NCBI RefSeq assembly: GCF_945605565.1
Contig: NZ_OX216966.1
Span: 1,291,001-1,355,000, forward strand
Reading direction: 5' to 3'
DNA from: Paenibacillus dendritiformis
Lineage (GTDB): Bacteria > Bacillota > Bacilli > Paenibacillales > Paenibacillaceae
DNA length: 64,000 nt
Shown here: in pieces, positions 16,286 to 25,175 of the stretch
How positions within the stretch are numbered: the first letter of the stretch is position 1
How the letters are laid out: each line of letters starts with the position of its first letter
Notes under the pieces: generated by a model
Database searches by the model: none
What the model was told of the DNA's origin: nothing
The model's input: the letters and a program-made list of their open reading frames with translations, nothing else
Program-made: the position numbers and the translations under genes

Positions 16286-16846
16286 GTGGGGAACGCGGAA
16301 TCGGTCCGCTATGATTTGGAAACGGCGTTGGAACGATACAAGCATCCTCTCTACCGCTACTGTCTTCACCTATGCGGCTCGGCTTCGGATGCGGACGATC
16401 TGTTCCAAGACGTGTGGGTTCGCGCCTTGAAGCATTGGGATCGATATGATGGGAACAGGAGCCTGGAGAATTGGCTGTTCACCATCGCGACGAATCTGTA
16501 CCGGGACCGCTATCGCAAGGCGAAGCGGTGGCTGGGCCGCATGAAGCAATATTTTAATCCGGAGCTCCAGCAGCGGGACATCGCGAATATTCCAGGGTCT
16601 GCGGATGACCCTGAAGACCTATTGATAGCTTCGTACCGCAAGGAACTGGTTCGCCGCGCGCTAAGCAGGCTCAAGGACGAGCATCGCATTCTCCTCGTGC
16701 TGTATTACTTCGAGGAGTGCACTTATCAGGAAGCGGCCGAGATATTGCGCATCCCGGAGGGGACAGTCAAATCCCGGCTGAATTCGGCGAAGAAGGCATT
16801 GAAAAGGGAAGTGGAGGTGGCAGAACGTGAAAGAGACGGAGATTGA
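16286..16846 (+). CDS. ECF-family RNA polymerase sigma factor
   Basis: 186 residues from a GTG after a GGGGGGAGG site. Region 2 has HPLYRYCLHLCGSASDADDLFQDVWVRAL and the promoter-melting segment NWLFTIATNLYRDRYRK; region 4 has CTYQEAAEILRIPEGTVKSRLNSAKKAL. It overlaps the next gene by 20 bases and leads a four-gene operon that includes a CPBP membrane protease. The ECF-like promoter just upstream suggests autoregulation. Confidence 0.93.
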   Translation: MGNAESVRYDLETALERYKHPLYRYCLHLCGSASDADDLFQDVWVRALKHWDRYDGNRSLENWLFTIATNLYRDRYRKAKRWLGRMKQYFNPELQQRDIANIPGSADDPEDLLIASYRKELVRRALSRLKDEHRILLVLYYFEECTYQEAAEILRIPEGTVKSRLNSAKKALKREVEVAERERDGD

Positions 16847-17150
16847 GAATATTCTTCGGGAAATGGGCCGAGAACAAGCGCAGGTTCCTCCGCATGTAAT
16901 GTTGCGCACGCGGGAGCGGATTCGAGCCAGATCCATGACGCCGGTTCTTATCGCGTCTCTGCTCTTAAGCGTGCTTGGTTATGGGGTTTTATCCTTATGC
17001 TTCGTGCACCTTATGCCTCATTTGCACTGGATCGGGTGGGGGATGCTGGGATACGCCATGATTACCGCGATCAATGCGGTGGTGATATGGGGGGCAGGCA
17101 TGCTGAACCCTTCCATAAAGCGCTCCGGAACATGGAGGGATTGCTTATGA
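16827..17150 (+). CDS. Small two-helix membrane protein, putative anti-sigma factor
   Basis: 107 residues from a GTG overlapping the sigma gene. A soluble N-terminus of about 35 residues precedes two transmembrane helices (about 37-60 and 66-92). No zinc-type HxxxCxxC anti-sigma motif is present. Its position directly behind an ECF sigma gene, with a short cytosolic N-terminus, supports but does not prove an anti-sigma role. Confidence 0.65.
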   Translation: MKETEIENILREMGREQAQVPPHVMLRTRERIRARSMTPVLIASLLLSVLGYGVLSLCFVHLMPHLHWIGWGMLGYAMITAINAVVIWGAGMLNPSIKRSGTWRDCL

Positions 17151-17641
17151 GAACGAAGCGCTTATTTATTGCGATCACGGCTATCGTCGCGATATTTGCA
17201 ATCGGCATCGGCGCGTTCGGCATCGTGGAGATGTCGCGGGCCGGTGAGTATTTGTTGGCCTATGTCCTATTCCCGGGAGCGCTTCTGGCCATGGCGGCGC
17301 TGGTGCTCATCATTGGAAGATTTATATATAAAGATGCCGCCCGGCACGGCATGGATCCGTGGCTATGGATGACGATTGCGGTATACGTGCCGAACCTGAT
17401 CGGAGTCATCTTATATTTTGTGGCCCGCAGCCGGAGCGAGGCCCCGGATCACGCTTCCATTCCATGCCGCAACTGCGGCCGCTTGTTGACTGACGATCAA
17501 CTCTATTGTCCCCGCTGTGGAACGGAACGCGGACGGCTTTGCGAGCGGTGCCGGAACCCGCTTCATCCTTCGTGGGAATATTGTCCCGGCTGCGGGGCAG
17601 GCCCGTTCAAGCACGGACAAGAGATGAAGAGTAAGGAATGA
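17147..17641 (+). CDS. Membrane protein with double zinc-ribbon C-terminus
   Basis: 164 residues; the ATG overlaps the preceding stop (ATGA). Three hydrophobic helices fill residues 5-100. The C-terminal tail has two zinc-ribbon units, CRNCGRLLTDDQLYCPRCG and CERCRNPLHPSWEYCPGCG. The first hydrophobic part resembles PLD-nuclease-N-like/short membrane domains. Probably part of envelope-stress signalling, with the ribbons cytosolic; no enzyme activity is suggested. Confidence 0.7.
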   Translation: MRTKRLFIAITAIVAIFAIGIGAFGIVEMSRAGEYLLAYVLFPGALLAMAALVLIIGRFIYKDAARHGMDPWLWMTIAVYVPNLIGVILYFVARSRSEAPDHASIPCRNCGRLLTDDQLYCPRCGTERGRLCERCRNPLHPSWEYCPGCGAGPFKHGQEMKSKE

Positions 17642-18255
17642 ATAAGATGAATATCGCATCCATAATGGTGAGCGCCATGCTTCAAGTCGGCCTATTCACA
17701 GCGATTCCGTTCGTATGGTGGTTGGTTACGGCCCGAAGACATCAGTCTTTCCTGCGCTGGCTTGGTTGGAAGAGGCCGGTGATCGAGCACAAAAAACGAT
17801 TTTATTTGCAGCTGCTGAGCATTATTCTACTATTTACGCCAGTCATGCTGCTCCTGTATGTTTTTGTCGATTCATCGGATGCGGCCGTGTCGCAATTTTC
17901 CGGGCAAGGCGTATCTGCGCTCGTTCCCGTATTCTTCTATTCTTTTATTCAGACGGGGTTATCGGAGGAAATCGTCTTTCGGGGCTTCCTGTGCAAGCGC
18001 CTATCAGCAAAGACGGGATTCTTTGCCGGAAATATAATTCAAGCTTCGTTATTTGGATTGATGCATGGCGCATTGTTCTACTCTTCCGTACCGCTGTACG
18101 CAGCGATTGCCCTTGCAATCGCAACGGGGGGGATGGGATGGTTCATGGGATGGATAAATGAGAAAAAGGCGGGCGGCTCCATCCTTCCGAGCTGGTTTAT
18201 CCATGGATTTGCCAACTTGGCCAGTTCTTTCGCTGCCATGGCAAACATCATCTAA
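17638..18255 (+). CDS. CPBP/Abi-family intramembrane glutamic protease
   Basis: 205 residues, multi-pass. Diagnostic motifs are EEIVFRGFL (catalytic Glu-Glu and Arg), a mid-helix His in SLFGLMHGALF, and SWFIHGFANL. It starts four bases before the end of the zinc-ribbon gene, so the four genes are translationally coupled. CPBP proteases in sigma operons can cleave anti-sigma factors or confer peptide immunity; here regulated proteolysis of the neighbouring membrane protein is plausible but inferred. Confidence 0.85.
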   Translation: MNKMNIASIMVSAMLQVGLFTAIPFVWWLVTARRHQSFLRWLGWKRPVIEHKKRFYLQLLSIILLFTPVMLLLYVFVDSSDAAVSQFSGQGVSALVPVFFYSFIQTGLSEEIVFRGFLCKRLSAKTGFFAGNIIQASLFGLMHGALFYSSVPLYAAIALAIATGGMGWFMGWINEKKAGGSILPSWFIHGFANLASSFAAMANII

Positions 18256-18354
18256 GTTGGTCTTCTCGGGGCCGCTAGTGATTGCCCGGTTGCCACATCC
18301 CCTTCCATCATGGTTCAATATTAGAGAGATTATAACGCAAAGGAGCGGGGACGG

Positions 18355-18678
18355 ATGGGATTTCAGACCGAGTTCAATTCCGTATGCAAGTTCAAGAAGG
18401 AGCAGGAATTATATGAACTGCTGGAATACGGACGCTGCAAAATGACCAAGGAAGGCTTCCGGATTTATCCGACCGGCCAGATGGTCATCGCTTATTCGCC
18501 GGACAATACAGCGGTTGCCATTGTGAAGATTAGCGCCTCCATCGCCGAGATTAATTTCCAGGGCGAGGAAGTGACGGCGGTCGAGATGGAGCTCGTCCGC
18601 AGACTGAACGAAGAAGAGTCCCGGGTTCAGACCGCTCTGGCCCATGAGATGTTCTTCGGCAATCCGAACCGCGCCTAG
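18355..18678 (+). CDS. Conserved-looking hypothetical protein, ~107 aa
   Basis: No family recognised. Soluble, mixed alpha/beta, starting MGFQTEFNSVCKFKK after AAAGGAGCGGGG. A central segment GFRIYPTGQMVIAYSPDNTAVAIVKIS looks like a beta-sheet. It has its own terminator. Such short cytosolic proteins are widespread in Paenibacillus-like genomes, but I cannot name a function. Confidence 0.7.
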   Translation: MGFQTEFNSVCKFKKEQELYELLEYGRCKMTKEGFRIYPTGQMVIAYSPDNTAVAIVKISASIAEINFQGEEVTAVEMELVRRLNEEESRVQTALAHEMFFGNPNRA

Positions 18679-18699
18679 CTCCGCCTGCGCGTCATGGAA

Positions 18700-18746
18700 T
18701 AGAAGCGCCAGCAGCCGGTTGTCTCGGCCGAGGGGCTTCTATTTTT
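18700..18746 (+). terminator. Rho-independent terminator
   Basis: TAGAAGC (18700-18706) pairs with GCTTCTA (to 18741), with GGCCGA/CCGG pairing inside, followed by TTTTT. Confidence 0.85.
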
Positions 18747-18873
18747 GATCCGGGGCGAGAAAAGAGGAGTCAATGGACCGCGTGCCACGGTTCCGGTTGG
18801 GAGAAATAGGGCATTCTAGGAATAAGAACGCCTGCGCGCAGTATGCGCCGCAGAGGAAAAGGAGTCTGATTCC

Positions 18874-19875
18874 ATGCTTGTCCGATTCGGGTACGTGGCC
18901 ATGTCGATGCTGGTGGCGAACGCTTCCCCGTCTCGCACGATGACGTATAAGCGCTTCCAGGGGCTGGCCGATCGAGAGGCGGCGCTGCGCAAGCTGGAGC
19001 GGATTGCGGCGGAGAATCTGCATAATACCCTCCGGCTGCTAAAGCATAACCGCGCGCATGATATCCGGCTGTACCGCATGTCCTCGAAGCTGATTCCGCT
19101 GGTGACCCACCAGGAGCTGGCCGATTGGGATCCGTTCCCGGGGCTGCGGGATGATTTCGCTGCCATCGGGGATTATGCGAAGCGGCACGGCATGCGCCTG
19201 TCGTTCCACCCCGATCACTTCACCGTGCTCAGCACGACGCGGAAGGAAGTGCTGGAGAGCTCGAAGCGCGATCTGGCCTATCATCTTCGGATGCTGGAGG
19301 CGATGGGGCTCGACGCGCGGGCGAAGAACAATATCCACATCGGCGGCGCTTACGGCAACAAGCGAGCGGCCGGTGAGCGGTTCATCCGCCATGCAGGGGA
19401 ACTGCCGGAAGAACTGCTGCAGCGTCTGACGCTGGAGAATGACGATAAGACCTTCACGGCGGCCGAGACATTGGCCGTCTGTGAGCGGCTCGGGCTGCCT
19501 ATGGTGCTCGACATCCATCATCATCAGGTCAATAATGAAGGCGAGCCGCTGGAAGAGCTGTGGCCCCGCATCGCGAGGACATGGGAGACGCCGTATGCCC
19601 AGGCCGGCGCCTCGCCGGACGATCCGCTCCCGCCGAAGATTCACGTCTCCAGCCCGAGGAGCGAGAAGGATCCTCGCGGCCATGCCGACGAAGTCGATGT
19701 TATGCCGCTGCTTCATTTTTTGCGGATGGCTGCCGCCCATACGGAGCGGCTGGACGTGATGATTGAGGCGAAGCACAAGGATAAGGCCTTGTTCAAGCTG
19801 ATGGATGATCTCGCCGCTTATGAGGGAGAAGGGGTTGCGCTCGCGGATCAGGCCAGCGTCCGAATCGCTCCATAA
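18874..19875 (+). CDS. uvsE: UV damage endonuclease (UVDE family)
   Basis: 333 residues, a typical UVDE length. It begins LVRFGYVAMSM. Metal-binding TIM-barrel motifs are visible: RLYRMSSKL, LSFHPDHFTVLS, NIHIGGAYGNK, LENDDKTFT, LDIHHHQ and the late KIHVSSPRSEKDPRGHADEVD and IEAKHKD. It nicks DNA 5' of UV photoproducts and gives nucleotide-excision-independent repair, important in spores. It is monocistronic, with no gene overlap. Confidence 0.94.
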   Translation: MLVRFGYVAMSMLVANASPSRTMTYKRFQGLADREAALRKLERIAAENLHNTLRLLKHNRAHDIRLYRMSSKLIPLVTHQELADWDPFPGLRDDFAAIGDYAKRHGMRLSFHPDHFTVLSTTRKEVLESSKRDLAYHLRMLEAMGLDARAKNNIHIGGAYGNKRAAGERFIRHAGELPEELLQRLTLENDDKTFTAAETLAVCERLGLPMVLDIHHHQVNNEGEPLEELWPRIARTWETPYAQAGASPDDPLPPKIHVSSPRSEKDPRGHADEVDVMPLLHFLRMAAAHTERLDVMIEAKHKDKALFKLMDDLAAYEGEGVALADQASVRIAP

Positions 19876-19993
19876 TGGACTTCCACTTGAAAATGTGGCG
19901 AAAATACGATACGTTGGACACAGAACGTTTACCGCTTGATCGCGTCTCTGATGCGCGGTGAAGCGAGTGAGCGAGAGGAGGAAGGTTGAAGCA

Positions 19994-20764
19994 ATGACTC
20001 AATTATTGGCAGGTAAAAATATCGTCGTCATGGGCGTAGCGAACGATCGCAGCATCGCTTGGGCGATTGCGCAGTCTTTAGCCGCTCAAGGCGCAAGATT
20101 GGCATTTACATATGAGAGCGAACGGGTAGAAGGCCGTGTGCGCAAGCTGGCGGAGACGATTCCGAATTCGATCATTCTCCCTTGCAACGTGACCGTCGAT
20201 GAAGATATCGATGCGCTGGCAAGCCGCCTTCGGGAAGAATTCGGCACGCTGCACGGACTCGTGCACAGCATTGCCTTCGCGAAGACGGAGGAGCTGCAAG
20301 GGATGTATGTCGACACGTCCCGCGCAGGCTTCGCCCTGGCGAATGACATCAGCGCTTACTCGCTCGTCGCGGTGGCCCAGCGCCTGCATCCGCTGATGAC
20401 GGAAGGCGGCAGCATCATGACGATGACGTATCTGGGCGCTGAGCGCGCGATGAAGAATTACAACGTCATGGGCGTGGCGAAGGCAGCGCTTGAGGCGTCG
20501 GTTCGCTATTTGGCGAACGATCTCGGACAACATAACATTCGCGTCAACGCCATCTCGGCCGGACCGATCCGCACATTGGCTGCGAAGGGCATCAGCGATT
20601 TCAACTCCATCCTCAAGGAAGTGGAAGAGAAAGCGCCGCTCCGCCGCACAACGGAAACCGCAGAGGTGGGCGACACCGCGATGTTCCTGATGAGCCATCT
20701 GTCGCGAGGCATCACGGGAGAAGTAATCTATGTAGACGGCGGTTTCCATATTATCGGAGTATAA
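19994..20764 (+). CDS. fabI: Enoyl-[acyl-carrier-protein] reductase FabI
   Basis: 256 residues from ATG 19994, placed by GAGGAGGAAGG upstream and by the standard start of the family (LLAGKNIVVMGVANDRSIAWAIA). The active-site pair Tyr-x6-Lys appears in KNYNVMGVAKAALE. The SDR-type end (GITGEVIYVDGGFHIIG) is complete. It performs the last reduction in each round of type II fatty acid synthesis and is the triclosan target class. Confidence 0.95.
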   Translation: MTQLLAGKNIVVMGVANDRSIAWAIAQSLAAQGARLAFTYESERVEGRVRKLAETIPNSIILPCNVTVDEDIDALASRLREEFGTLHGLVHSIAFAKTEELQGMYVDTSRAGFALANDISAYSLVAVAQRLHPLMTEGGSIMTMTYLGAERAMKNYNVMGVAKAALEASVRYLANDLGQHNIRVNAISAGPIRTLAAKGISDFNSILKEVEEKAPLRRTTETAEVGDTAMFLMSHLSRGITGEVIYVDGGFHIIGV

Positions 20765-20982
20765 GACGATAGTTACGGGACGCTGCAGCAGGCGTCCGCC
20801 TTGCGGGATCGATCTCATTCGAGGACGGTTCCTCAAGGCGGATTTTCTGTATCTTCCGGTGTAAAGGCAGGAACGAGACTCGCGGCGTGAAGGCAGGGCC
20901 GATCAAAAAATCTATGAAACTTGGCTGTGGCAGTAACGTATAATTGATGGGGTAGTTCGTTCCATTTTTTACAGAAAGTAGC

Positions 20983-21849
20983 GTGATTGTTTTGAATACG
21001 AAGGAAAAAGTTCCATACATCGTCTCCAGCAAAAGCCACACCGCGGTGGCGGTGAATTGCGCGGCGAAGGCAGGCGAATGGATCAAGAGCAAGCTTGGGC
21101 AGTTCAAGTCGCTTCATATAAAGTCATCCATGCACGACCTTGTTACGGAAGTGGATAAAGGCGCGGAGCAAATGATCCGCAGGCTGATCTTGACGCATTT
21201 TCCGGACCATGCCATTCTGGGCGAAGAAGGGGTGGAGCCGGGAAGCGACGCCTCCAAGCAAGCCTGGGAACAGGTCAAGGACGAGGAATATGTGTGGGTT
21301 ATCGATCCGTTGGACGGCACGACGAACTACGTTCACGGGTTCCCGTTCTATTCCGTCTCAATCGCGCTGGCGCATCATGGCGAAGTCATCGTCGGCGTCG
21401 TCTATGACCCGATGCGCGACGAGCTGTTCGTCGCGGAGAAGGGCAAAGGCGCCTATGTGCATGGCCGCCGCATGCAGGTCGCGCCGGAGAAGGAATTGTC
21501 CGGCAGCCTGATTGCGAGCGGCTTCCCGACCGAGCGTACCCGCGCTCTGCCGGCCAATCTGGCGGGCATTCAGGCGCTGGCTCCGCAGGTGCGCAATATC
21601 CGCACGGCGGGCTCGGCTGCGCTGCACATGGCTTATGTCGCAGCCGGAAGGCTGACCGGATTCTGGGAGCTGAATCTCAATGCATGGGATTTGGCGGCAG
21701 GCAGTCTGCTTATTCGTGAATCCGGCGGACAGATCACCGACACGCACGGACAGCCGTATCATCTGGGCGTGCGCGATGTCGTCGCGAGCAACGGCGCCAT
21801 CCATAACGCCTTCATCGGAGCGTTGGAGGCGGCGGAAGCGCAAGGGTAA
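20983..21849 (+). CDS. Inositol monophosphatase-family phosphatase
   Basis: 288 residues from GTG 20983, with a weak ribosome binding site; TTG 20992 is an alternative. Metal and substrate motifs are complete: ILGEEG, WVIDPLDGTTNYVHGFPFYSVSIAL and the C-terminal WDLAAGSLLIRESGG. The family (SuhB/YktC-like) hydrolyses inositol-1-phosphate, NADP(H) or related phosphomonoesters; the substrate cannot be chosen here. Monocistronic. Confidence 0.92.
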   Translation: MIVLNTKEKVPYIVSSKSHTAVAVNCAAKAGEWIKSKLGQFKSLHIKSSMHDLVTEVDKGAEQMIRRLILTHFPDHAILGEEGVEPGSDASKQAWEQVKDEEYVWVIDPLDGTTNYVHGFPFYSVSIALAHHGEVIVGVVYDPMRDELFVAEKGKGAYVHGRRMQVAPEKELSGSLIASGFPTERTRALPANLAGIQALAPQVRNIRTAGSAALHMAYVAAGRLTGFWELNLNAWDLAAGSLLIRESGGQITDTHGQPYHLGVRDVVASNGAIHNAFIGALEAAEAQG

Positions 21850-22009
21850 CAATCCGGCTTCTCATTGCGAACCGGTGAACCCGGCCGCTGTGGGTCCTTC
21901 GAGCCGCATGCCCGGGTGCGGGTTGACCGGTTGATCATCATGAGGAGTGTGTTTTCTCGAACAAGCCCATGGATTGGGTATACTACGGTATGAAGGAGGG
22001 GGATCGCTC

Positions 22010-22264
22010 ATGCCCGAATCAGAGGAGCGCCGGCGGCTGGAAGCCCGGCTAAGCGAATATCTGACTGAAGGAGACATGGAGACGGAGGAGCAGGAGGAAG
22101 CGGTGCGGAGACGTCTTCCGCCCCGCACCGAGATCCGGATCCAGACGGCCCTCGACCCGATTGTCGAGGAGACGAAGAAGTATCGAAGCATGGCGAAGGA
22201 AATCGACAGCCGGTACGATGAGTATTTGAAGCGAGTGAAGGAAGACAAGCCGAAGGATTCGTGA
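22010..22264 (+). CDS. Small charged hypothetical protein
   Basis: 84 residues from ATG 22010, which follows GAAGGAGGGGG. Very Glu/Arg-rich and predicted helical, possibly a coiled coil, with no motif recognised. Stands alone between the phosphatase and the sulfatase. Confidence 0.6.
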   Translation: MPESEERRRLEARLSEYLTEGDMETEEQEEAVRRRLPPRTEIRIQTALDPIVEETKKYRSMAKEIDSRYDEYLKRVKEDKPKDS

Positions 22265-22439
22265 TTGCATGATGGGGACCTGTGCTGTAATACGGCAGGG
22301 TTCTCCCTGTCATGCGCACGAAGGGTTACCGTTAACATTTATTATAGTTTATAAGAAGGACAGGCTCTTCGCTGCATCAACATTATAATATATGGATGGT
22401 CTGGGCAGGAGCCGGCTCTGACCGAAGGAGTGGACAACG

Positions 22440-23858
22440 ATGACGACCGCATCATACCGAAGACCGAACATATTATTTGTGATGTCAGATGACCATGCTT
22501 CCCACGCGATGAGCTGTTACGGCAGCCGCATCAACGAGACGCCTCATATCGACCGGATTGCGAATGAAGGGATCCGCTTCGACAACTGCTTTTGCACCAA
22601 TTCGATTTGTTCACCGAGCCGGGCCTCTATCTTGACAGGGACCTACAACCATCTCAATGGAGTGAAATCGATCGACGATCATTTCGACGGAAGACAGCAG
22701 ACGTTCCCGAAGCTGCTTCAGCAGCACGGATACCAGACGGCGATTGTCGGCAAATGGCATCTCGGACATGGAGGCCATGCCAATCCGACCGGCTTCGATC
22801 ATTGGAGCGTCCTCGACGGGCAGGGCGAATATTTTAATTCCGAGTTCCTGGAGGCGAATGGCAGCCGCCGCATCGAAGGTTATGTAACCGATGTCATCGC
22901 AGACCTGTCGTTGGATTGGCTGCGGAAGCGGGACCCAGACAAGCCGTTCATGCTGATGTGCCATCATAAGGCGCCGCATCGGCCTTGGCAGCCGGATGAA
23001 CGCCACAGCCGCATGTACGAGGACGTGGAGATCCCGTACCCGGAAACGTTCGATGACGATTACGCCAATCGCTCGCAAGCTGCTGTCGAAGCGAAAATGC
23101 GAATTGGGCGCGATATGGTCACGACCGATACGAAGGGAGATCCGCCGGAAGGGCTGACGGAGGAGGAAGTGAAGCGGTGGAAGTATCAGCGCTACATTAA
23201 GGACTATCTGCGCTGCGTGGCGTCGATTGACGACAATGTGGGACGGCTGCTCGATTATTTGGACGAGGAAGGAATTGCGGAGGATACCATCGTCATCTAC
23301 ACCTCCGATCAAGGCTTCTTCCTCGGCGATCACGGCTGGTTCGACAAGCGGTTCATGTACGAGGAGTCGCTGCGCATGCCGTTCATTGTCCGTTACCCGC
23401 GTGCGATTGCTCCGGGCAGCGTGACCGAGGCGATGGCGCTGAACGTTGATTTCGCGCAGACCTTCCTGGACTATGCGCAGATCGAGGCGCCTGCGGGCAT
23501 GCAGGGATATTCCCTCCGGCCGATATGGGAAGGGGAGACGCCTGCCGATTGGCGGACCTCAATGTATTACCGGTATTGGATGCACCTGGACGAGCATCAC
23601 AGCGTCTATTCGCATTACGGCATTCGAACGCACCGGTATAAGCTGATTTACTATTATGCGCAGGCTTTGGGCACGCCGGGTTCGGTCGACGAGAATCGGC
23701 CTCCGGAGTGGGAACTGTTCGATCTTGAGCAGGATCCTTGCGAAATGCGCAACGTATACGGTGAGCCCGGCTATGAGGCGGTGGTGAGCGAATTGAAGGC
23801 AGAGCTTCACCGGCTGCAGGCGGAAGTGCTCGATACGCCAGTTGAGGAAGTATCCTGA
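22440..23858 (+). CDS. Type I sulfatase
   Basis: 472 residues. The N-terminal metal site [12 protein letters not shown] and the formylglycine signature [11 protein letters not shown] (modifiable Cys near residue 57) define an alkaline-phosphatase-fold sulfatase. Further motifs are GKWHLGH, HKAPH and [13 protein letters not shown]. No signal peptide is seen, so it acts in the cytosol, unlike many mammalian-type counterparts. It needs a formylglycine-generating enzyme or anaerobic maturase, neither of which is in this window. A sugar-sulfate such as glucosamine-6-sulfate or a choline-like ester is possible. Confidence 0.9.
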   Translation: MTTASYRRPNILFVMSDDHASHAMSCYGSRINETPHIDRIANEGIRFDNCFCTNSICSPSRASILTGTYNHLNGVKSIDDHFDGRQQTFPKLLQQHGYQTAIVGKWHLGHGGHANPTGFDHWSVLDGQGEYFNSEFLEANGSRRIEGYVTDVIADLSLDWLRKRDPDKPFMLMCHHKAPHRPWQPDERHSRMYEDVEIPYPETFDDDYANRSQAAVEAKMRIGRDMVTTDTKGDPPEGLTEEEVKRWKYQRYIKDYLRCVASIDDNVGRLLDYLDEEGIAEDTIVIYTSDQGFFLGDHGWFDKRFMYEESLRMPFIVRYPRAIAPGSVTEAMALNVDFAQTFLDYAQIEAPAGMQGYSLRPIWEGETPADWRTSMYYRYWMHLDEHHSVYSHYGIRTHRYKLIYYYAQALGTPGSVDENRPPEWELFDLEQDPCEMRNVYGEPGYEAVVSELKAELHRLQAEVLDTPVEEVS

Positions 23859-23870
23859 TCGTAGATTGCG

Positions 23871-23905
23871 AACGGAGTTCCGCGTTGCTGCGGGCTCCGT
23901 TTTTT
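23871..23905 (+). terminator. Rho-independent terminator of the sulfatase gene
   Basis: AACGGAG (23871-23877) pairs with CTCCGTT, followed by TTTTT. Confidence 0.85.
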
Positions 23906-24025
23906 GGTTGGCGGATGATTGCCGGGAGGGCTATCGATCCGGGGACATATAGCCAACCAAGGCGGGAGGCCCGTATAATGGGGAAAAGCCGAAATAACGG
24001 AATACGGAATCAGGAGGCGGTACGC

Positions 24026-24142
24026 ATGTGTCCGATTGGCCAATGGGAGACCGCCGAGCCGGGCGTTACCCGCAAAATATTGAACCCCGGACAATCGTTG
24101 ATGATGATGGAAGTGCATTTTGAACCGAATGCGGAAGGTTAA
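24026..24142 (+). pseudogene. Truncated cupin gene
   Basis: 38 codons with a good GGAGGCGG site: MCPIGQWETAEPGVTRKIL...MMMEVHFEPNAEG, then stop. This is the N-terminal strand region of single-domain cupins, which normally continues with a YxHxHxHEQ metal motif; all of that is absent. A terminator follows within 25 bases. Probably a decay product, though a real micro-protein cannot be excluded. Confidence 0.6.
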
Positions 24143-24165
24143 CAATACATAAACTGATGAAAGAT

Positions 24166-24195
24166 GCTCCGGTTGGCCGGAGCGTTTTTTATTTT
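24166..24195 (+). terminator. Rho-independent terminator
   Basis: GCTCCGG/CCGGAGC stem with a 4-base loop and TTTTTT. Confidence 0.85.
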
Positions 24196-24464
24196 CCGCG
24201 TGTGGCGCGTGTTGTATCGCAGGGAGGGGAGGTAGAGGAGATGAGCGGAAGTTCGGCTTAGTCTAGGGGAGTTTTTCAGGGGCAAGGTCCGTAATGTATG
24301 GGGGCGTGTCCTTTTGTCCATTATCCCATTGGCTCATTCCCGTCTCTCAATTGCTAAGAAAAAGAACTGAATTTACAAGCATATACGAGATATTGAAGAA
24401 ATGAAATGAACATATAAATGGAGTAGGCCAAAGTAAACGAAACTGCCTTAATACCGGGGGTGGA

Positions 24465-24660
24465 TATGAGCGAACGGGATAGCGTTGTAAAGGGAAGTCG
24501 GGGATACGCTCGGTTATGAGGCATTGGGATAGTAACGTAAAGGGCCGCAAGTCATGAGGTGAGCTTATGAGCGAATGGGATAGTGATGAAAAGGGCACTT
24601 GGAGAATCGAACAGTTATGAGGCGTTGGGATCGTGATGAAATGAACTGTTCGATAATATC
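24465..24660. repeat. 50-bp tandem repeat, four degenerate units
   Basis: Units begin with TATGAG at 24465, 24515, 24566 and 24616. Each holds a GCGAATGGGATAGTGATG-like core and an AAAGGG box. The period is 50, 51 and 50. The same unit occurs at 1-86. The stretch 24196-24790 has no credible gene, and the repeat is its only visible structure. Confidence 0.75.
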
Positions 24661-24793
24661 TAACAAGCAGATGGCGAAGGGATTCGGGCGGGATTCGGGC
24701 AGAAAGATATCCATTTTGGCGGAATGATTTGAATTTATTCCCTTTTATGGCATGATGGAGAGGAGGCCTCGCCGCTGGATTGAGGTTCAAACA

Positions 24794-24892
24794 ATGACAA
24801 CGTGGGTATATCATGTAGACACAGACAACCAGATTCGCTGCTTCATACCGCAGGACTATGTGCAGCCCGTTGGCAGTTGGGGGCAGGCATAG
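24794..24892 (+). CDS. Putative 32-residue protein
   Basis: Small ORF starting MTTWVYHVDTDNQIRCF and ending VGSWGQA, with GAGG eight bases upstream. A second small gene follows 24 bases later. Unknown; its amphipathic, Trp/Tyr-rich composition and clean ribosome binding site make coding plausible. Confidence 0.4.
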   Translation: MTTWVYHVDTDNQIRCFIPQDYVQPVGSWGQA

Positions 24893-24915
24893 ATTTGACA
24901 GGGGAGGTGGATGGA

Positions 24916-25032
24916 ATGGGTGAACTGATTCCTTGGATGGTCGGATTGTTCATTTTGGTTGGCGCCGTGCTCTATGCGTTATGGTATTTCAATAGCCGGG
25001 TATCGAACCATCAAGACGAAGAAAATGTATAG
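24916..25032 (+). CDS. Small single-pass membrane protein
   Basis: 38 residues from ATG 24916 (GGGGAGGTGG upstream). One transmembrane helix (IPWMVGLFILVGAVLYALWYF) and a short charged C-terminal tail NSRVSNHQDEENV. The size and layout recall short cytochrome-oxidase or envelope micro-proteins, but no family is recognised. Confidence 0.5.
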   Translation: MGELIPWMVGLFILVGAVLYALWYFNSRVSNHQDEENV

Positions 25033-25110
25033 GCACAAGAAGGGAAGGATGCGGAACGCGGATTCAAGTTCGGTACGCATCCGGTTCTGTTGACATTATA
25101 TTATCCGCTC

Positions 25111-25160
25111 AAAAAGAAGCCCGAAGCTCTCCTGGCATCAGTCAGGAAGGCTTCGGGCTT
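25111..25160 (-). terminator. Terminator of the C39-like protease gene
   Basis: On the minus strand AAGCCCGAAGC and GCTTCGGGCTT (25150-25160 and 25117-25127) enclose CCTG/CAGG, followed by TCTTTTT. Confidence 0.85.
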
Positions 25161-25175
25161 GGTCGTTGATCCGCA

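Noticed and set aside
24166..24790. Minus-strand ORF of 155 codons in the gene-free stretch
   Set aside because: It reads through the tandem repeats, lacks a ribosome binding site and resembles nothing; coding is unlikely.
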